DNA from: Lachnospiraceae bacterium
Lineage (GTDB): Bacteria > Bacillota > Clostridia > Lachnospirales > Lachnospiraceae
Assembly: GCA_017518185.1 (NCBI GenBank)
Contig: JAFWWB010000078.1
Span: forward strand, 1-64,000
DNA length: 64,000 nucleotides
Direction: 5' to 3'
The position numbers and the translations under genes are program-made. Below, piece by piece: positions 44,417-52,472 of this stretch. The notes under the pieces were generated by a model. That model was given only the letters and a program-made list of their open reading frames with translations. It had not been told where the DNA came from and made no database searches. Position 1 is the first letter of the stretch. The number at the start of each line of letters is the position of its first letter.

Positions 44417-45994
44417 TCACTTCTCAAATCGTTCTATGCGGCAGCTGTGCTCTTTTGTCTTTTCATCGTAGTTTATGCCGACGAAGAGTAGGCTGCCGCT
44501 GTAGTGGTCAAGACTTGCATAATACTTTTTATCACGGATCTGGTCGATGGCGCTTTCGGCGGTATCGTTGCGCTTCAGTTCGATGATCATGGCCGGGATA
44601 TCCGGCACGTACGGAATGAAGACAACATCCGCAAATCCCTTGCCCGTAGTCATCTCGCGGATCACCGTATACTTGTTGAGAGCGTACAGATAAGCCAGAT
44701 AGATTGCGCTCTGGAGCGCATCCTCGTTATTGTAGCTGCGGTTGCTCGTCACGTGGATATGCGTTTCATCCAGAGCCTTCGCGACAGCATCCGCATTACC
44801 GCGCAGGGTCTCTTCAAGTAGGTCTCGGGATTTCTCGATTATCCTGTTTGTAACCTCATACCCCGGCTCGGTTTCAATCGCGTTATACCATTCCTGTTGT
44901 ATCTCCTGATTCGGTATCCTGCAGGTCTTCGTCTCTCTTTCATAAGCAAGATAACCCACGTGTATCAGATATGTAAATACGTCATTACGGCTTTCAAAGG
45001 AGTCCATGGTATTCAGGTACCGCGTAACATTTACATCCACGCTTTCTCCTGCCAGCATGCGTATCACGGCATCCCTGATGCCGTCAAAATTCGCCCTTAT
45101 CCTTTCTGATATCACCTTATAGCTGGAAGTCATGCCCCAATAGTTGTCGAATTCGTGCTCCTCCGCACAGCGCACGACAGACTCGGGATTGTATAATTCT
45201 ATCCCATGCTGCGAGTAACCGTCATACCAGCGCCGGCATTCTTCGTAATCGACATCATATCTGTCACATATCGCACGTACTTCCTCATCGGTAAAACCGA
45301 TATATTCAGCCAACGACCCTGCGTTCAGGATAGTGTATTCCCTGAAATTATTCAGGTTCGACTGTATCTTGTCCCTTACTACCGGCAGAATACCTGTCAG
45401 ATAAGCCAGAGTGATAGCAGGCCTTAATGTATTACTCTTGAACAGTCCATTCAGAAAAGACAGGTATTCGTCAAACAGTTCCTTATCAGCCTGCTCCCTG
45501 ACGAGAACATCGTATTCATCCATGATGATGATAAACTTCTGGGAGTCATCCCACGCATATACTTTTAATATGCCTTCAGCCAGCGAATCATCCTCCGTTA
45601 TCTCGACCAGAGGAAAAGCTGTCCGCATTTCTTTCTTTATCTTTTCGGTAAGCCACGATATCAGATGTTCCTTATTTCTCGTTCCCTGGTACTCACTGTT
45701 CATGTCTATCTGGATGACATTATACTTGTTCAGCTTTTCCTCAAAACCTTCAGTACCGGCAATCTTCAGCCCCCTGAAAAGTTCTCTTGAATCACAACCC
45801 TTGGAATAGTAAGCGGCAAGCATGTTCCCGGTGATCGTCTTTCCGAAACGTCTGGGACGGGTGATGCAGATATACTTATTCCCATCCCTGACGATACCCG
45901 CTAAAATATCGATCATCATTGTTTTATCCACGTAGATCTTTGCGTTTACACTTTCTGCAAATCTTTCATTTCCGGGATTCAGATATATACCCAT
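44417..45994 (-). CDS. AAA-ATPase-like / PD-(D/E)XK nuclease-domain protein
   Basis: 525 residues of the AAA-ATPase_like plus PDDEXK_9 family common in gut anaerobes. Beginning YVDKTMMIDIL, then the P-loop-like RPRRFGKTITGNML and Walker B-like FIIIMDEYDVLV. The C-terminal nuclease-type domain has GFADVVFIPY and MIIELKRNDTAESAIDQI (D...ExK). Its length is normal. AGGAGG precedes the ATG. The last residues (NYDEKTKEHSCRIERF) are duplicated in a fragment at about 47.97-48.03 kb, showing that a second copy once existed. Role unknown; the family multiplies in genomes and is suspected of mobility or defence. Confidence 0.85.
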   Translation of the reverse strand: MGIYLNPGNERFAESVNAKIYVDKTMMIDILAGIVRDGNKYICITRPRRFGKTITGNMLAAYYSKGCDSRELFRGLKIAGTEGFEEKLNKYNVIQIDMNSEYQGTRNKEHLISWLTEKIKKEMRTAFPLVEITEDDSLAEGILKVYAWDDSQKFIIIMDEYDVLVREQADKELFDEYLSFLNGLFKSNTLRPAITLAYLTGILPVVRDKIQSNLNNFREYTILNAGSLAEYIGFTDEEVRAICDRYDVDYEECRRWYDGYSQHGIELYNPESVVRCAEEHEFDNYWGMTSSYKVISERIRANFDGIRDAVIRMLAGESVDVNVTRYLNTMDSFESRNDVFTYLIHVGYLAYERETKTCRIPNQEIQQEWYNAIETEPGYEVTNRIIEKSRDLLEETLRGNADAVAKALDETHIHVTSNRSYNNEDALQSAIYLAYLYALNKYTVIREMTTGKGFADVVFIPYVPDIPAMIIELKRNDTAESAIDQIRDKKYYASLDHYSGSLLFVGINYDEKTKEHSCRIERFEK

Positions 45995-46028
45995 GCTCGT
46001 GCCCTCCTGTGCGGCACATCAGTCTGAA

Positions 46029-46487
46029 CTATAGTCTTTCATATATTTTGATCTGCTTCAATATCAGCTTAACATCACTGTCCGTGAGCCCTGTAACAGC
46101 TGATGTAAGATACAGATGCGGAGTCATGCTCTTCTGCTCAAATAATCCTTCATCATCATCCAGGATGATATAGCCGTCCGCCGGATGTCTTTTAAGATAA
46201 TGCCCGATCTCTCTCGACCGGCTGCCGTCAGGTGATATTCCCGTCCTGTCGATCGAGGTGATCCCGGCAGGCCTGAGCGCCTGAATAAGCTCATCGATAT
46301 GCACGGCCGTGGAGCCGTCTCTCGCGATACCGTTACGCCAGGTGGATGATAATACTATCTTCGGGTCTGCCAAACCCTCCAGCAGTCTGCAGAAGACCTT
46401 AACACACTCCGGATCCAGCGAATAAACCTTTCGCGCCCAGTCTGCAGTCGTATTCAATACACCATCTACATCAAGAAAAACGTACAT
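46029..46487 (-). CDS. HAD-like protein of the Swiss-army-knife RNA-repair type
   Basis: 152 residues: FLDVDGVLN gives the HAD nucleophile Asp and second Asp, VLSSTWRNG the motif II Ser/Thr, and YIILDDDEGLF the acidic motif. The S-S-T-W-R combination is typical of the HAD domains found in bacterial 'Swiss army knife' RNA-repair proteins, where they may act as a 2',3'-phosphate phosphatase. Here it is a stand-alone domain between the ATPase gene and the PD-(D/E)XK gene. Confidence 0.75.
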   Translation of the reverse strand: MYVFLDVDGVLNTTADWARKVYSLDPECVKVFCRLLEGLADPKIVLSSTWRNGIARDGSTAVHIDELIQALRPAGITSIDRTGISPDGSRSREIGHYLKRHPADGYIILDDDEGLFEQKSMTPHLYLTSAVTGLTDSDVKLILKQIKIYERL

Positions 46488-46526
46488 ATTTACATCTCTT
46501 CGTACTCACAATATATGATACTATGA

Positions 46527-47495
46527 TCAATCACTTCCGAAATCCAAGCCCTTTATCACCCGCAGGATTTTTTCCTTGTTCGCACTGTGAAGATATACTT
46601 CATTCAGCTTATTCTTTCTGTACTTCAGATAATCATCCTCTGTATAGGAGATGAGCACATCCGTAAAAAACTGTTCCCAGCTGAAATAATCCAGGCTATC
46701 TGCATATTCTTCAGGTTTTTCCAGTCGTGCTTTCACTTCATTCCCATCAATCAGCCCGGACATCAATATGATCCATTCGAAAGATTCCGGAAGGTAAAGA
46801 TGGTAATTCTTTAACGACAGGATCCTTTTGTATACACGATTCATCTGCGCCCCAAACGCAGCCCCATCTGCTATGATGCATACTTCCTTTGTCTCGGAAG
46901 GATCTATCATTCCGTATATTTGAGCATTTCCACCGGAAGAGATGCATTCTATCGATCTTTCCATTCCGAGTGAATGAAAGAAATCATACCCGGCATTTGA
47001 ATCTTCAACGATCAGTTTCTCGGGTCGGACAGGCAATACTTCTTCCTCTGAGTATATCCTGTAAAACTGCTGGTAGACGCGTTCCGTATTATGGTACCTG
47101 CCTGCATTATGAATTCCGTAAATCTCTTCCACACTGATCGGCAGCTCATACAGGTTCTCTCTGGTGATCAGAACATAATAGTTATCCGTATCACGAATAG
47201 CCCTGGCAAACTCCTCCGTGTGAATAAAAGAATTCTCCTCATCGGTAAAAAAGATCACACCGGGATTATTACGTAAGATAGTTTCCCAATCACGCCCTTC
47301 AAGCACCCTGCACGGAACATCGCAGGAAAGCGAGATGCCGCTGCTGTCTCCCAGATTATCATAAGATCTGAGCATATCGATCAGTGTAGACTTCCCCGTT
47401 CCGCTGTCTCCCTGAATGATCGTTATGTTCCGTCTGATATCAAATTCGTAATGAAGACTCCGGTTCTGTATGATGATCCTGTGTTTCCCCTTCAT
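46527..47495 (-). CDS. P-loop ATPase with possible TOPRIM-like C-terminal part
   Basis: 322 residues. Walker A is IIQGDSGTGKST near residue 35. A FFTDEEN motif follows at about 85 (Walker B-like), then LIVEDSNAGYDFF (about 162-175) and VCIIADGAAFGAQM (about 205-218), spaced like the Glu and Asp motifs of a TOPRIM fold; that reading is inference. No membrane segments. It starts 9 bases after the DUF4869 gene, so the two are cotranscribed. I recall DUF4869 genes paired with such ATPases, but cannot verify it here. Confidence 0.6.
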   Translation of the reverse strand: MKGKHRIIIQNRSLHYEFDIRRNITIIQGDSGTGKSTLIDMLRSYDNLGDSSGISLSCDVPCRVLEGRDWETILRNNPGVIFFTDEENSFIHTEEFARAIRDTDNYYVLITRENLYELPISVEEIYGIHNAGRYHNTERVYQQFYRIYSEEEVLPVRPEKLIVEDSNAGYDFFHSLGMERSIECISSGGNAQIYGMIDPSETKEVCIIADGAAFGAQMNRVYKRILSLKNYHLYLPESFEWIILMSGLIDGNEVKARLEKPEEYADSLDYFSWEQFFTDVLISYTEDDYLKYRKNKLNEVYLHSANKEKILRVIKGLDFGSD

Positions 47496-47504
47496 TCCTT
47501 TTCC

Positions 47505-47945
47505 TCATACATAATCCCCCGCAATTGCGGAAAATTCCATCATATCGTGAACAATGGTTCCGGTATTTAATACCTCAGCCTTAAATGCTGCATCTCCGAA
47601 ATCCATAACATGACGCAGATTGATCGTTATATCCTTAAGCTCCGCAATCTTCAGGATCCATTTGGCGCAGTTATCTCCACATGCCGAGGCATTAAACACT
47701 TTTCCGCTGTCATCAAAACGAAACAGGATCAGTGTCTTAACGCCTCCCGAAATCGCTTTGACAGGAATTGGGCCAAGCACTGGGCTCTCGATCAGATGTG
47801 CCCCGACAACGTCAGATTTATCCACATCCTTTATCATTTCCACAGTGAGCGGATCAGTGATCCATTCATCCCGATATTGATTGTCAAAATATGTAGGAGG
47901 ATGATATACCGCTTCCGGCATCTCCCCAAGAAAGATCTTAAGCAT
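47505..47945 (-). CDS. DUF4869-type protein
   Basis: 146 residues beginning MLKIFLGEMPEAVYHP, with DEWITDPLTVEMIKDVDKS and SPVLGPIPVKAISGGVKTLI, the DUF4869 pattern. The start at 47945 is chosen because GAGAG lies just upstream and it removes a 28-residue in-frame N-terminal extension derived from another gene. It pairs with the downstream ATPase. Function unknown. Confidence 0.75.
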   Translation of the reverse strand: MLKIFLGEMPEAVYHPPTYFDNQYRDEWITDPLTVEMIKDVDKSDVVGAHLIESPVLGPIPVKAISGGVKTLILFRFDDSGKVFNASACGDNCAKWILKIAELKDITINLRHVMDFGDAAFKAEVLNTGTIVHDMMEFSAIAGDYV

Positions 47946-47969
47946 TGTTATTCTCTCTGTATCATAAAC

Positions 47970-48029
47970 TCGCATCACTAATCGGTCTATGCGGCAGCTG
48001 TGCTCCTTTGTCTTTTCATCATAATTCAT
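47970..48029 (-). pseudogene. Leftover C-terminus of a second AAA/PD-(D/E)XK protein
   Basis: MNYDEKTKEHSCRIDRL matches the extreme C-terminus of the 44417-45994 protein almost residue for residue, and the DNA is nearly identical over about 50 bases (GCGGCAGCTGTGCTC...). It is fused in frame to sequence upstream of DUF4869 but lacks everything else. Confidence 0.7.
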
Positions 48030-48058
48030 GAATTCATCAACATTTTATATTTTACATC

Positions 48059-48087
48059 AAAAAAAGCCGCCCCGCAAGCGCGGAGCG
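48059..48087 (-). terminator. Leftward terminator
   Basis: Stem CGCTCCGC / GCGGGGCG (one mismatch) with a GCTT loop and seven Ts on the minus strand. It would stop leftward transcription coming from the IS side. Confidence 0.6.
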
Positions 48088-48206
48088 ACTGACAATGCCC
48101 TGAATCGGGCGGGAATAGGACGGATTATACCGTTATTTCGTGATATAAGCAAGAGATTTTTCATTTTTATGAATGATCTTTTGTGGTGTATCACATTAAT
48201 ATGAAT

Positions 48207-48380
48207 GAACTTGTGTAATTCAAGCACAATTATATGAACGTATTTATCCTTCCAGTTCCAGGTCCAGTTCCAGTTCCAGTGACACTTCGACAGGAAGGAT
48301 CCGGCACAATATACGACGAAACGAATATACAGAACAAATAAGTATTTGCCGTTTGCCATATTTCCACAACTGTGCTAAAA
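48207..48380 (+). repeat. Left copy of IS target duplication
   Basis: 174 bases that recur at 50321-50476 as 156 bases. The only clear differences are 18 extra bases here (three more units of a TTCCAG hexamer repeat: five units versus two) and one A/G change. It contains a copy of the promoter of the GGDEF gene with a weakened -10 (TAAAAA). No gene is seen between 48030 and 48390. Confidence 0.85.
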
Positions 48381-48421
48381 AATATAGAACCTGACTTTCG
48401 GTGTTGAGAAGAAAAATATAG

Positions 48422-48463
48422 TGCTAAGCCACAGATTAAAACCTATGGCTTAGCATCTTTTTT
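48422..48463 (+). terminator. Rightward terminator at the left end of the IS
   Basis: 10-bp stem TGCTAAGCCA / TGGCTTAGCA, then TCTTTTTT on the plus strand. It overlaps the end of the transposase gene and would block outside transcription from reading antisense into it. Confidence 0.7.
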
Positions 48464-50151
48464 ATCTGTCCTGATGAAAGAAAATAGGATGTTAAGGGAA
48501 GACTCGTTTTCTTCGACAGCTCTTTTATCAGGGAGCTATTTCGTGTCAGGTTCATATACTTTCTATCCGAGATTTTTGCTACACGAAAATCTCGGATGAA
48601 CGAAAAGATCTCCTCAGAACAAAACCTGTTTTCAAGCACTTTGAATTGGAGCAGTCTTGTCAGAAGAACCGCAAGATAGCATATCAGGAAATGTCCTGTT
48701 ATGGTTTCTTCTCTTTGGAGATATACCGGGCGCGCATCCAACTCTGATTTCATGATCCTAAAGGATTCCTCGATTCTCCAAAGATTATGATAAGCTTTAT
48801 ATATTTCCTGATCCGACATCTTTAATTCTGACGTTACCAGCATGTTGTAGCCGGCAAGCTTGCGTGCATTTTCGATGGCCTCATCATTCAAAGTCACTTT
48901 TACTTTGCCATCGGTTTCTTTTCCCTTTTTGTCAGCAGAGACAAAATTTACAAATCTTGCGCACTCTCCATACTCTGATTTCTTTGCCTGTGACGTTCTT
49001 AAATTCTGTGCTTTTTCTATAAGTTTGTTTATTTCGTATAGCTGTTTTTTAGCAAGTGTTGGATTAAAAGTAACGACTCTTTTTTCGGTAAAGACCGCCT
49101 TCCTTTTTCGGCCTGATTTTTCATCATCGATCTCGTATTCAAAGTCGTCTATGCATTCCTTTATTTTATACAGGACATCACCGCTACTGTTTTTGATTTC
49201 CCGGTAATCATTTGGAAGCAGCACCCATACTTTTTCTTTTTCAGAGAGCGTTTTTACGGATCTGGAAAAAATATATCCATCCCCTTCTTTAAGTGCGTGC
49301 ATTATGTTATTGCCACAGTTCAAGCCTTTATCAGCGACCTGTATCGTTCTGCCGGAAATGTTGTTTCTTGTTTTCAGGCTGTCGATAACATCGCGCATCA
49401 CCGGCTTTTCGCTTTCGTTTCCCGGATAGAGTTTCATACCAATGGGTATCTGGTTTGCGTCCAAAAGAAGCCCCAACCCAACAAGAGGCTCGTGTCTGTT
49501 TTCCTTAGATGGACCTTTTCGCCTGAAATCATCCTCTCGGTCAATCTCAAAGTAGAAGTTGGTGCAGTCAAAGTATGTATGAGATGTATCGAACTTATAC
49601 TTCAGATTGACCTGATGATTATAGATTTCAATAACCTTTTCGTACTCCATACCGAGGTACTCTAAACCGGTATATATCTGATCGAGAGAGAAATCTGCAG
49701 ATTCGAATAGTTTTGGTATCACTTCATCATAGGTCTTTGATTTTGAACAGGGATGTACAATGTGGGAATAAACAAGAGCGGACATCATGTCAAAAACATT
49801 GAAGCGATAATCCGTAGCAGTCTGCATCAAATCAATGTATTGCTTGGTTCGCAGAGAATCATTCAGATTTTTTAAAGGAAAATATCCCAGGAACTTTTCC
49901 GGAGATTCATCAGAAATGGTTTTTGACTTATCAGCCGCTTTCTTTTCGTTATGCTGACGATTAAGTTCATCTACCTCGGACTGATAGTGTGATATGGGAT
50001 CATCGATGCCTCCGGACACCAACTCGTGAACATAACCTATAGGTTTAAAAGAACGGTGAGCTCCACCTTTACGTTCCGGATCATAATAACTCTCGTAAAT
50101 CTGAAGATAAGTGCCTTTTTTGTTATTGGTCTTTTTTAAGAAATATGCCAT
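48436..50151 (-). CDS. IS1634-family transposase
   Basis: 571 residues of the IS4-superfamily DDE type. It begins AYFLKKTNNKKGTYLQIYES and has RSFKPIGYVHEL, the catalytic-core Asp in VADKGLNCGNN, and the C-terminal WRIEESFRIMKSELDARPVYL-like region (shown here only in part) that carries the conserved Glu. Full length, no stop inside, so it may be active. The start at 50151 (MAYFL) is preferred over upstream codons. A palindrome-rich stretch (TATAGCGCTATA near 50170) precedes it. Confidence 0.9.
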   Translation of the reverse strand: MAYFLKKTNNKKGTYLQIYESYYDPERKGGAHRSFKPIGYVHELVSGGIDDPISHYQSEVDELNRQHNEKKAADKSKTISDESPEKFLGYFPLKNLNDSLRTKQYIDLMQTATDYRFNVFDMMSALVYSHIVHPCSKSKTYDEVIPKLFESADFSLDQIYTGLEYLGMEYEKVIEIYNHQVNLKYKFDTSHTYFDCTNFYFEIDREDDFRRKGPSKENRHEPLVGLGLLLDANQIPIGMKLYPGNESEKPVMRDVIDSLKTRNNISGRTIQVADKGLNCGNNIMHALKEGDGYIFSRSVKTLSEKEKVWVLLPNDYREIKNSSGDVLYKIKECIDDFEYEIDDEKSGRKRKAVFTEKRVVTFNPTLAKKQLYEINKLIEKAQNLRTSQAKKSEYGECARFVNFVSADKKGKETDGKVKVTLNDEAIENARKLAGYNMLVTSELKMSDQEIYKAYHNLWRIEESFRIMKSELDARPVYLQREETITGHFLICYLAVLLTRLLQFKVLENRFCSEEIFSFIRDFRVAKISDRKYMNLTRNSSLIKELSKKTSLPLTSYFLSSGQIKKMLSHRF

Positions 50152-50320
50152 AAAAATCACCCTTCCCTATTATAGCGCTATAGCACTATATAGTAAAGAG
50201 CAAATAAAAAGTTTTGTCAAGTTTTTTGGGCACAAGAAAAAGCCAGCAAATATGCTGACTTAACCGGAATAGCAGGTCTGCTAACCCCTAAAGAATTATA
50301 GTGCTAAATCCTAAAGACGG

Positions 50321-50476
50321 GAACTTGTGTAATTCAAGCACAATTATATGAACGTATTTATCCTTCCAGTTCCAGTGACACTTCGACAGGAAGGATCCGG
50401 CGCAATATACGACGAAACGAATATACAGAACAAATAAGTATTTGCCGTTTGCCATATTTCCACAACTGTGCTAAAA
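50321..50476 (+). repeat. Right copy of IS target duplication
   Basis: 156-base direct copy of 48207-48380, contiguous with the GGDEF gene's own promoter and leader, so this is the original context of that gene. It contains an 8-bp inverted repeat ATCCTTCC/GGAAGGAT enclosing the hexamer repeat. Confidence 0.85.
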
Positions 50477-50477
50477 T
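50449..50477 (+). promoter_or_regulatory. Promoter of the GGDEF/HD-GYP/DctP operon
   Basis: TTGCCA (50449-50454), 17-base spacer, TAAAAT (50472-50477), about 38 bases before the ATG at 50516, with AGGAGG in the leader. Confidence 0.65.
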
Positions 50478-50515
50478 ATATTGAATTGTTGGCAGAGGAG
50501 GTATAGGGGGACTGT

Positions 50516-51742
50516 ATGAATTCTGCTTCATTTATTTACTACGGTTATGACAGGGATACCTATCGTGACTGCAAGCCTCAGATAGATGGGATGAACCTGA
50601 AGCACATGGTCTTCATGAACACCTGGCTGCTGGTGGTGACGATAATAATCCTCGGTATAAGGATTTACGACAGTTCCGCGGTATCAAGCATCTTTGTTAA
50701 ATTCAACATGAACGGCCTGGACCGTGTGGGGCTGCCTGTTTTTATCGTGTTTGCCGTGCTGGCAGCCCTTCTGGAGGTCCTGATAGCGGTCTTCAGAAAG
50801 CATCCGGCATGGCCTTTCCAGATACTTGTCTACATGGATATCATGCTGATGATAGCCTTCAGCTTACTGCTCTCGATGGCGCAGAACCTGAAGCCCGCCG
50901 TGCTCTTCCCGGCTCTGCTGGTGCTGATCTCGGTTTCCTATATCGACAACATGATAAGCATGGGCGTGGTCATGTGCGGCCTGTCAGCGTGCTTTCTTCT
51001 GGGAGTGTTTAAGGGCTTCCCGGCCATGAGATTCCAGCCAAAGCCCCCTTCAATAGCAAACGAGGATGTGTTCAGCATGGTGCTCTTCCTGAGCCTTTCA
51101 CTGGTGCTCCATTACACCAGACAGCGCACCCGCCTTCAGCAGTTTGTCACCTACCTTAAGAATATACAGATAACCCGTGAGCTGGAAGAGAAATCCAGCT
51201 TTGATATGCTGACCTCTCTCCTGAACCGCGGCCGTTTTATGACCATGGCCGGAGAGGTTCTGCGGGGCGAGCATGACCACGAATACATGGCCATCTGCCT
51301 CCTGGATCTGGACAGCTTCAAACAGATCAATGACAAGCTGGGACATCAGATGGGCGACAAGGCCCTGCAGATAACCGGACGTACCATCATAGAGCAGCTG
51401 GGCGGCGAACAGAGCGAGCGCTGGTCCTTCCCCGAAAGGGCCCTGAAGGAGCGTCTCAGCTTTGCCGGCCGTCTCGGAGGAGATGAGTTCATAGTATTCT
51501 TCCGTTCCGAGAAGAACAAGGAAGAGCTCTTCAAACACCTGAAGAGCCTGCTGACTGCGCTGAACTGCGTGGATTTCGGTGACCTTCACGGTATACACTC
51601 CTCCTTTGGAGTCACCGAGATCACGGCTGCAGATCACGATATAGACAGGGTTTATAACCGGGCGGATGACGCTCTCTACCGCTCAAAACGCGCCGGTAAG
51701 AACCGTATTACCTTTGATGGTGAAAAGGAAAGCAGATCATGA
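50516..51742 (+). CDS. Membrane diguanylate cyclase (GGDEF)
   Basis: 408 residues: about six membrane helices in residues 35-205, then a GGDEF domain (about 225-400) with FDMLTSLLNRGRF at its start, LLDLDSFKQINDKLGHQMGD and an intact RLGGDEFIVFF active-site loop. An insertion of about 20 residues precedes the active-site loop, and no RxxD inhibitory site is visible 5 residues upstream. It should make c-di-GMP. The stop overlaps the next ORF's start (ATGA). Confidence 0.92.
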   Translation: MNSASFIYYGYDRDTYRDCKPQIDGMNLKHMVFMNTWLLVVTIIILGIRIYDSSAVSSIFVKFNMNGLDRVGLPVFIVFAVLAALLEVLIAVFRKHPAWPFQILVYMDIMLMIAFSLLLSMAQNLKPAVLFPALLVLISVSYIDNMISMGVVMCGLSACFLLGVFKGFPAMRFQPKPPSIANEDVFSMVLFLSLSLVLHYTRQRTRLQQFVTYLKNIQITRELEEKSSFDMLTSLLNRGRFMTMAGEVLRGEHDHEYMAICLLDLDSFKQINDKLGHQMGDKALQITGRTIIEQLGGEQSERWSFPERALKERLSFAGRLGGDEFIVFFRSEKNKEELFKHLKSLLTALNCVDFGDLHGIHSSFGVTEITAADHDIDRVYNRADDALYRSKRAGKNRITFDGEKESRS

Positions 51743-52458
51743 ATGTACCCTATGCTTTATTTATCTGTGTAACTTCAGCATTACTGCTGGTCATAGTGCT
51801 GCTGCTGATCCGGCTCAAAAAAGTCCGAAAAAGGGAGACCTGCGTGCTTGCCATGGTGACAGGCTGTACCGAAGCCGGTGACCCCAGCCTTGACGGACAT
51901 TCACTTAACGTGATGTTCCTTACCATGCTGCTCTATGATTTTCTCCCTACAGAGTACAGGATAAAGCTGGACCGTGAGAAGCTCATGTTTGCATCTCTTC
52001 TCTTGGATCTCGGGAAGAAGAGCATACCCTCTTCTATCCGCAACAAGTCGGGAAAGCTTACGGATAAGGAGTGGAAGCTTATGAGGCAGCACCCTGAGAT
52101 AGGGAGCAGGATAATCGCCTCCGTACCTTCCCTTAAGGGAGTGGGCGATCTTGTGCTCTATCATCACGAGCGTGTTGACGGCGGCGGATATCACAAGCTC
52201 AAGGGTGAAGAGATCCCCCTTGCTTCGAGGGTGATAGCGGTGACCGATACTTTTTCCGCTATCACGATGATACGGCCCTACAGGCCTTCCCTTCCCTACG
52301 AGGAGGCCATACAGGAACTGAAGCTGGCAGCAGGTACACAGCTGGACAGCGAGCTGGTGAAATATTTCTGTGAGATCCCGCCCAAGCGCGTAAACGAATG
52401 TCTGGAGACCGTTAAGAAAATGATGGAATGCTATTCGCATGAGCGGATAAAGGAATAA
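51739..52458 (+). CDS. HD-GYP-like protein with degenerate active site
   Basis: 239 residues: one N-terminal membrane helix (about 5-27), then an HD-GYP domain. The HD motif reads LLLDLGKKSIP, where active enzymes have a His before the Asp, so the metal-binding histidine is replaced by Leu. The GYP region reads HHERVDGGGYH, with the Pro lost as well. A fold-intact but probably inactive phosphodiesterase, perhaps a c-di-GMP receptor or a partner of the GGDEF protein encoded by the overlapping upstream gene. DctP follows 14 bases later. Confidence 0.85.
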   Translation: MNVPYALFICVTSALLLVIVLLLIRLKKVRKRETCVLAMVTGCTEAGDPSLDGHSLNVMFLTMLLYDFLPTEYRIKLDREKLMFASLLLDLGKKSIPSSIRNKSGKLTDKEWKLMRQHPEIGSRIIASVPSLKGVGDLVLYHHERVDGGGYHKLKGEEIPLASRVIAVTDTFSAITMIRPYRPSLPYEEAIQELKLAAGTQLDSELVKYFCEIPPKRVNECLETVKKMMECYSHERIKE

Positions 52459-52472
52459 GGAGGCAGAAGATC

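Larger units (their letters stand above)
48390..50320. mobile_element. IS1634-family insertion sequence
   Basis: About 1.93 kb. The left end, near 48390 (CCTGACTTTCGGTGTTGAG), and the reverse complement of the right end, at 50320 (CCGTCTTTAGGATTTAG), form imperfect inverted repeats. It holds one transposase gene on the minus strand. It is flanked by direct copies of about 156-174 bases. IS1634 is known for unusually long, variable target duplications, which fits. The left boundary is uncertain by about 10 bases because the copies diverge there. Confidence 0.8.

Noticed and set aside
48057-48359. 100-codon minus-strand frame over the hexamer repeat
   Set aside because: It reads through the terminator and target duplication and encodes Trp-Asn repeats from the hexamer; no start signal.
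41230-50476. Prophage or integrative element
   Set aside because: No integrase, structural, replication or conjugation genes and no attachment repeats were seen, only an IS and gene remnants.
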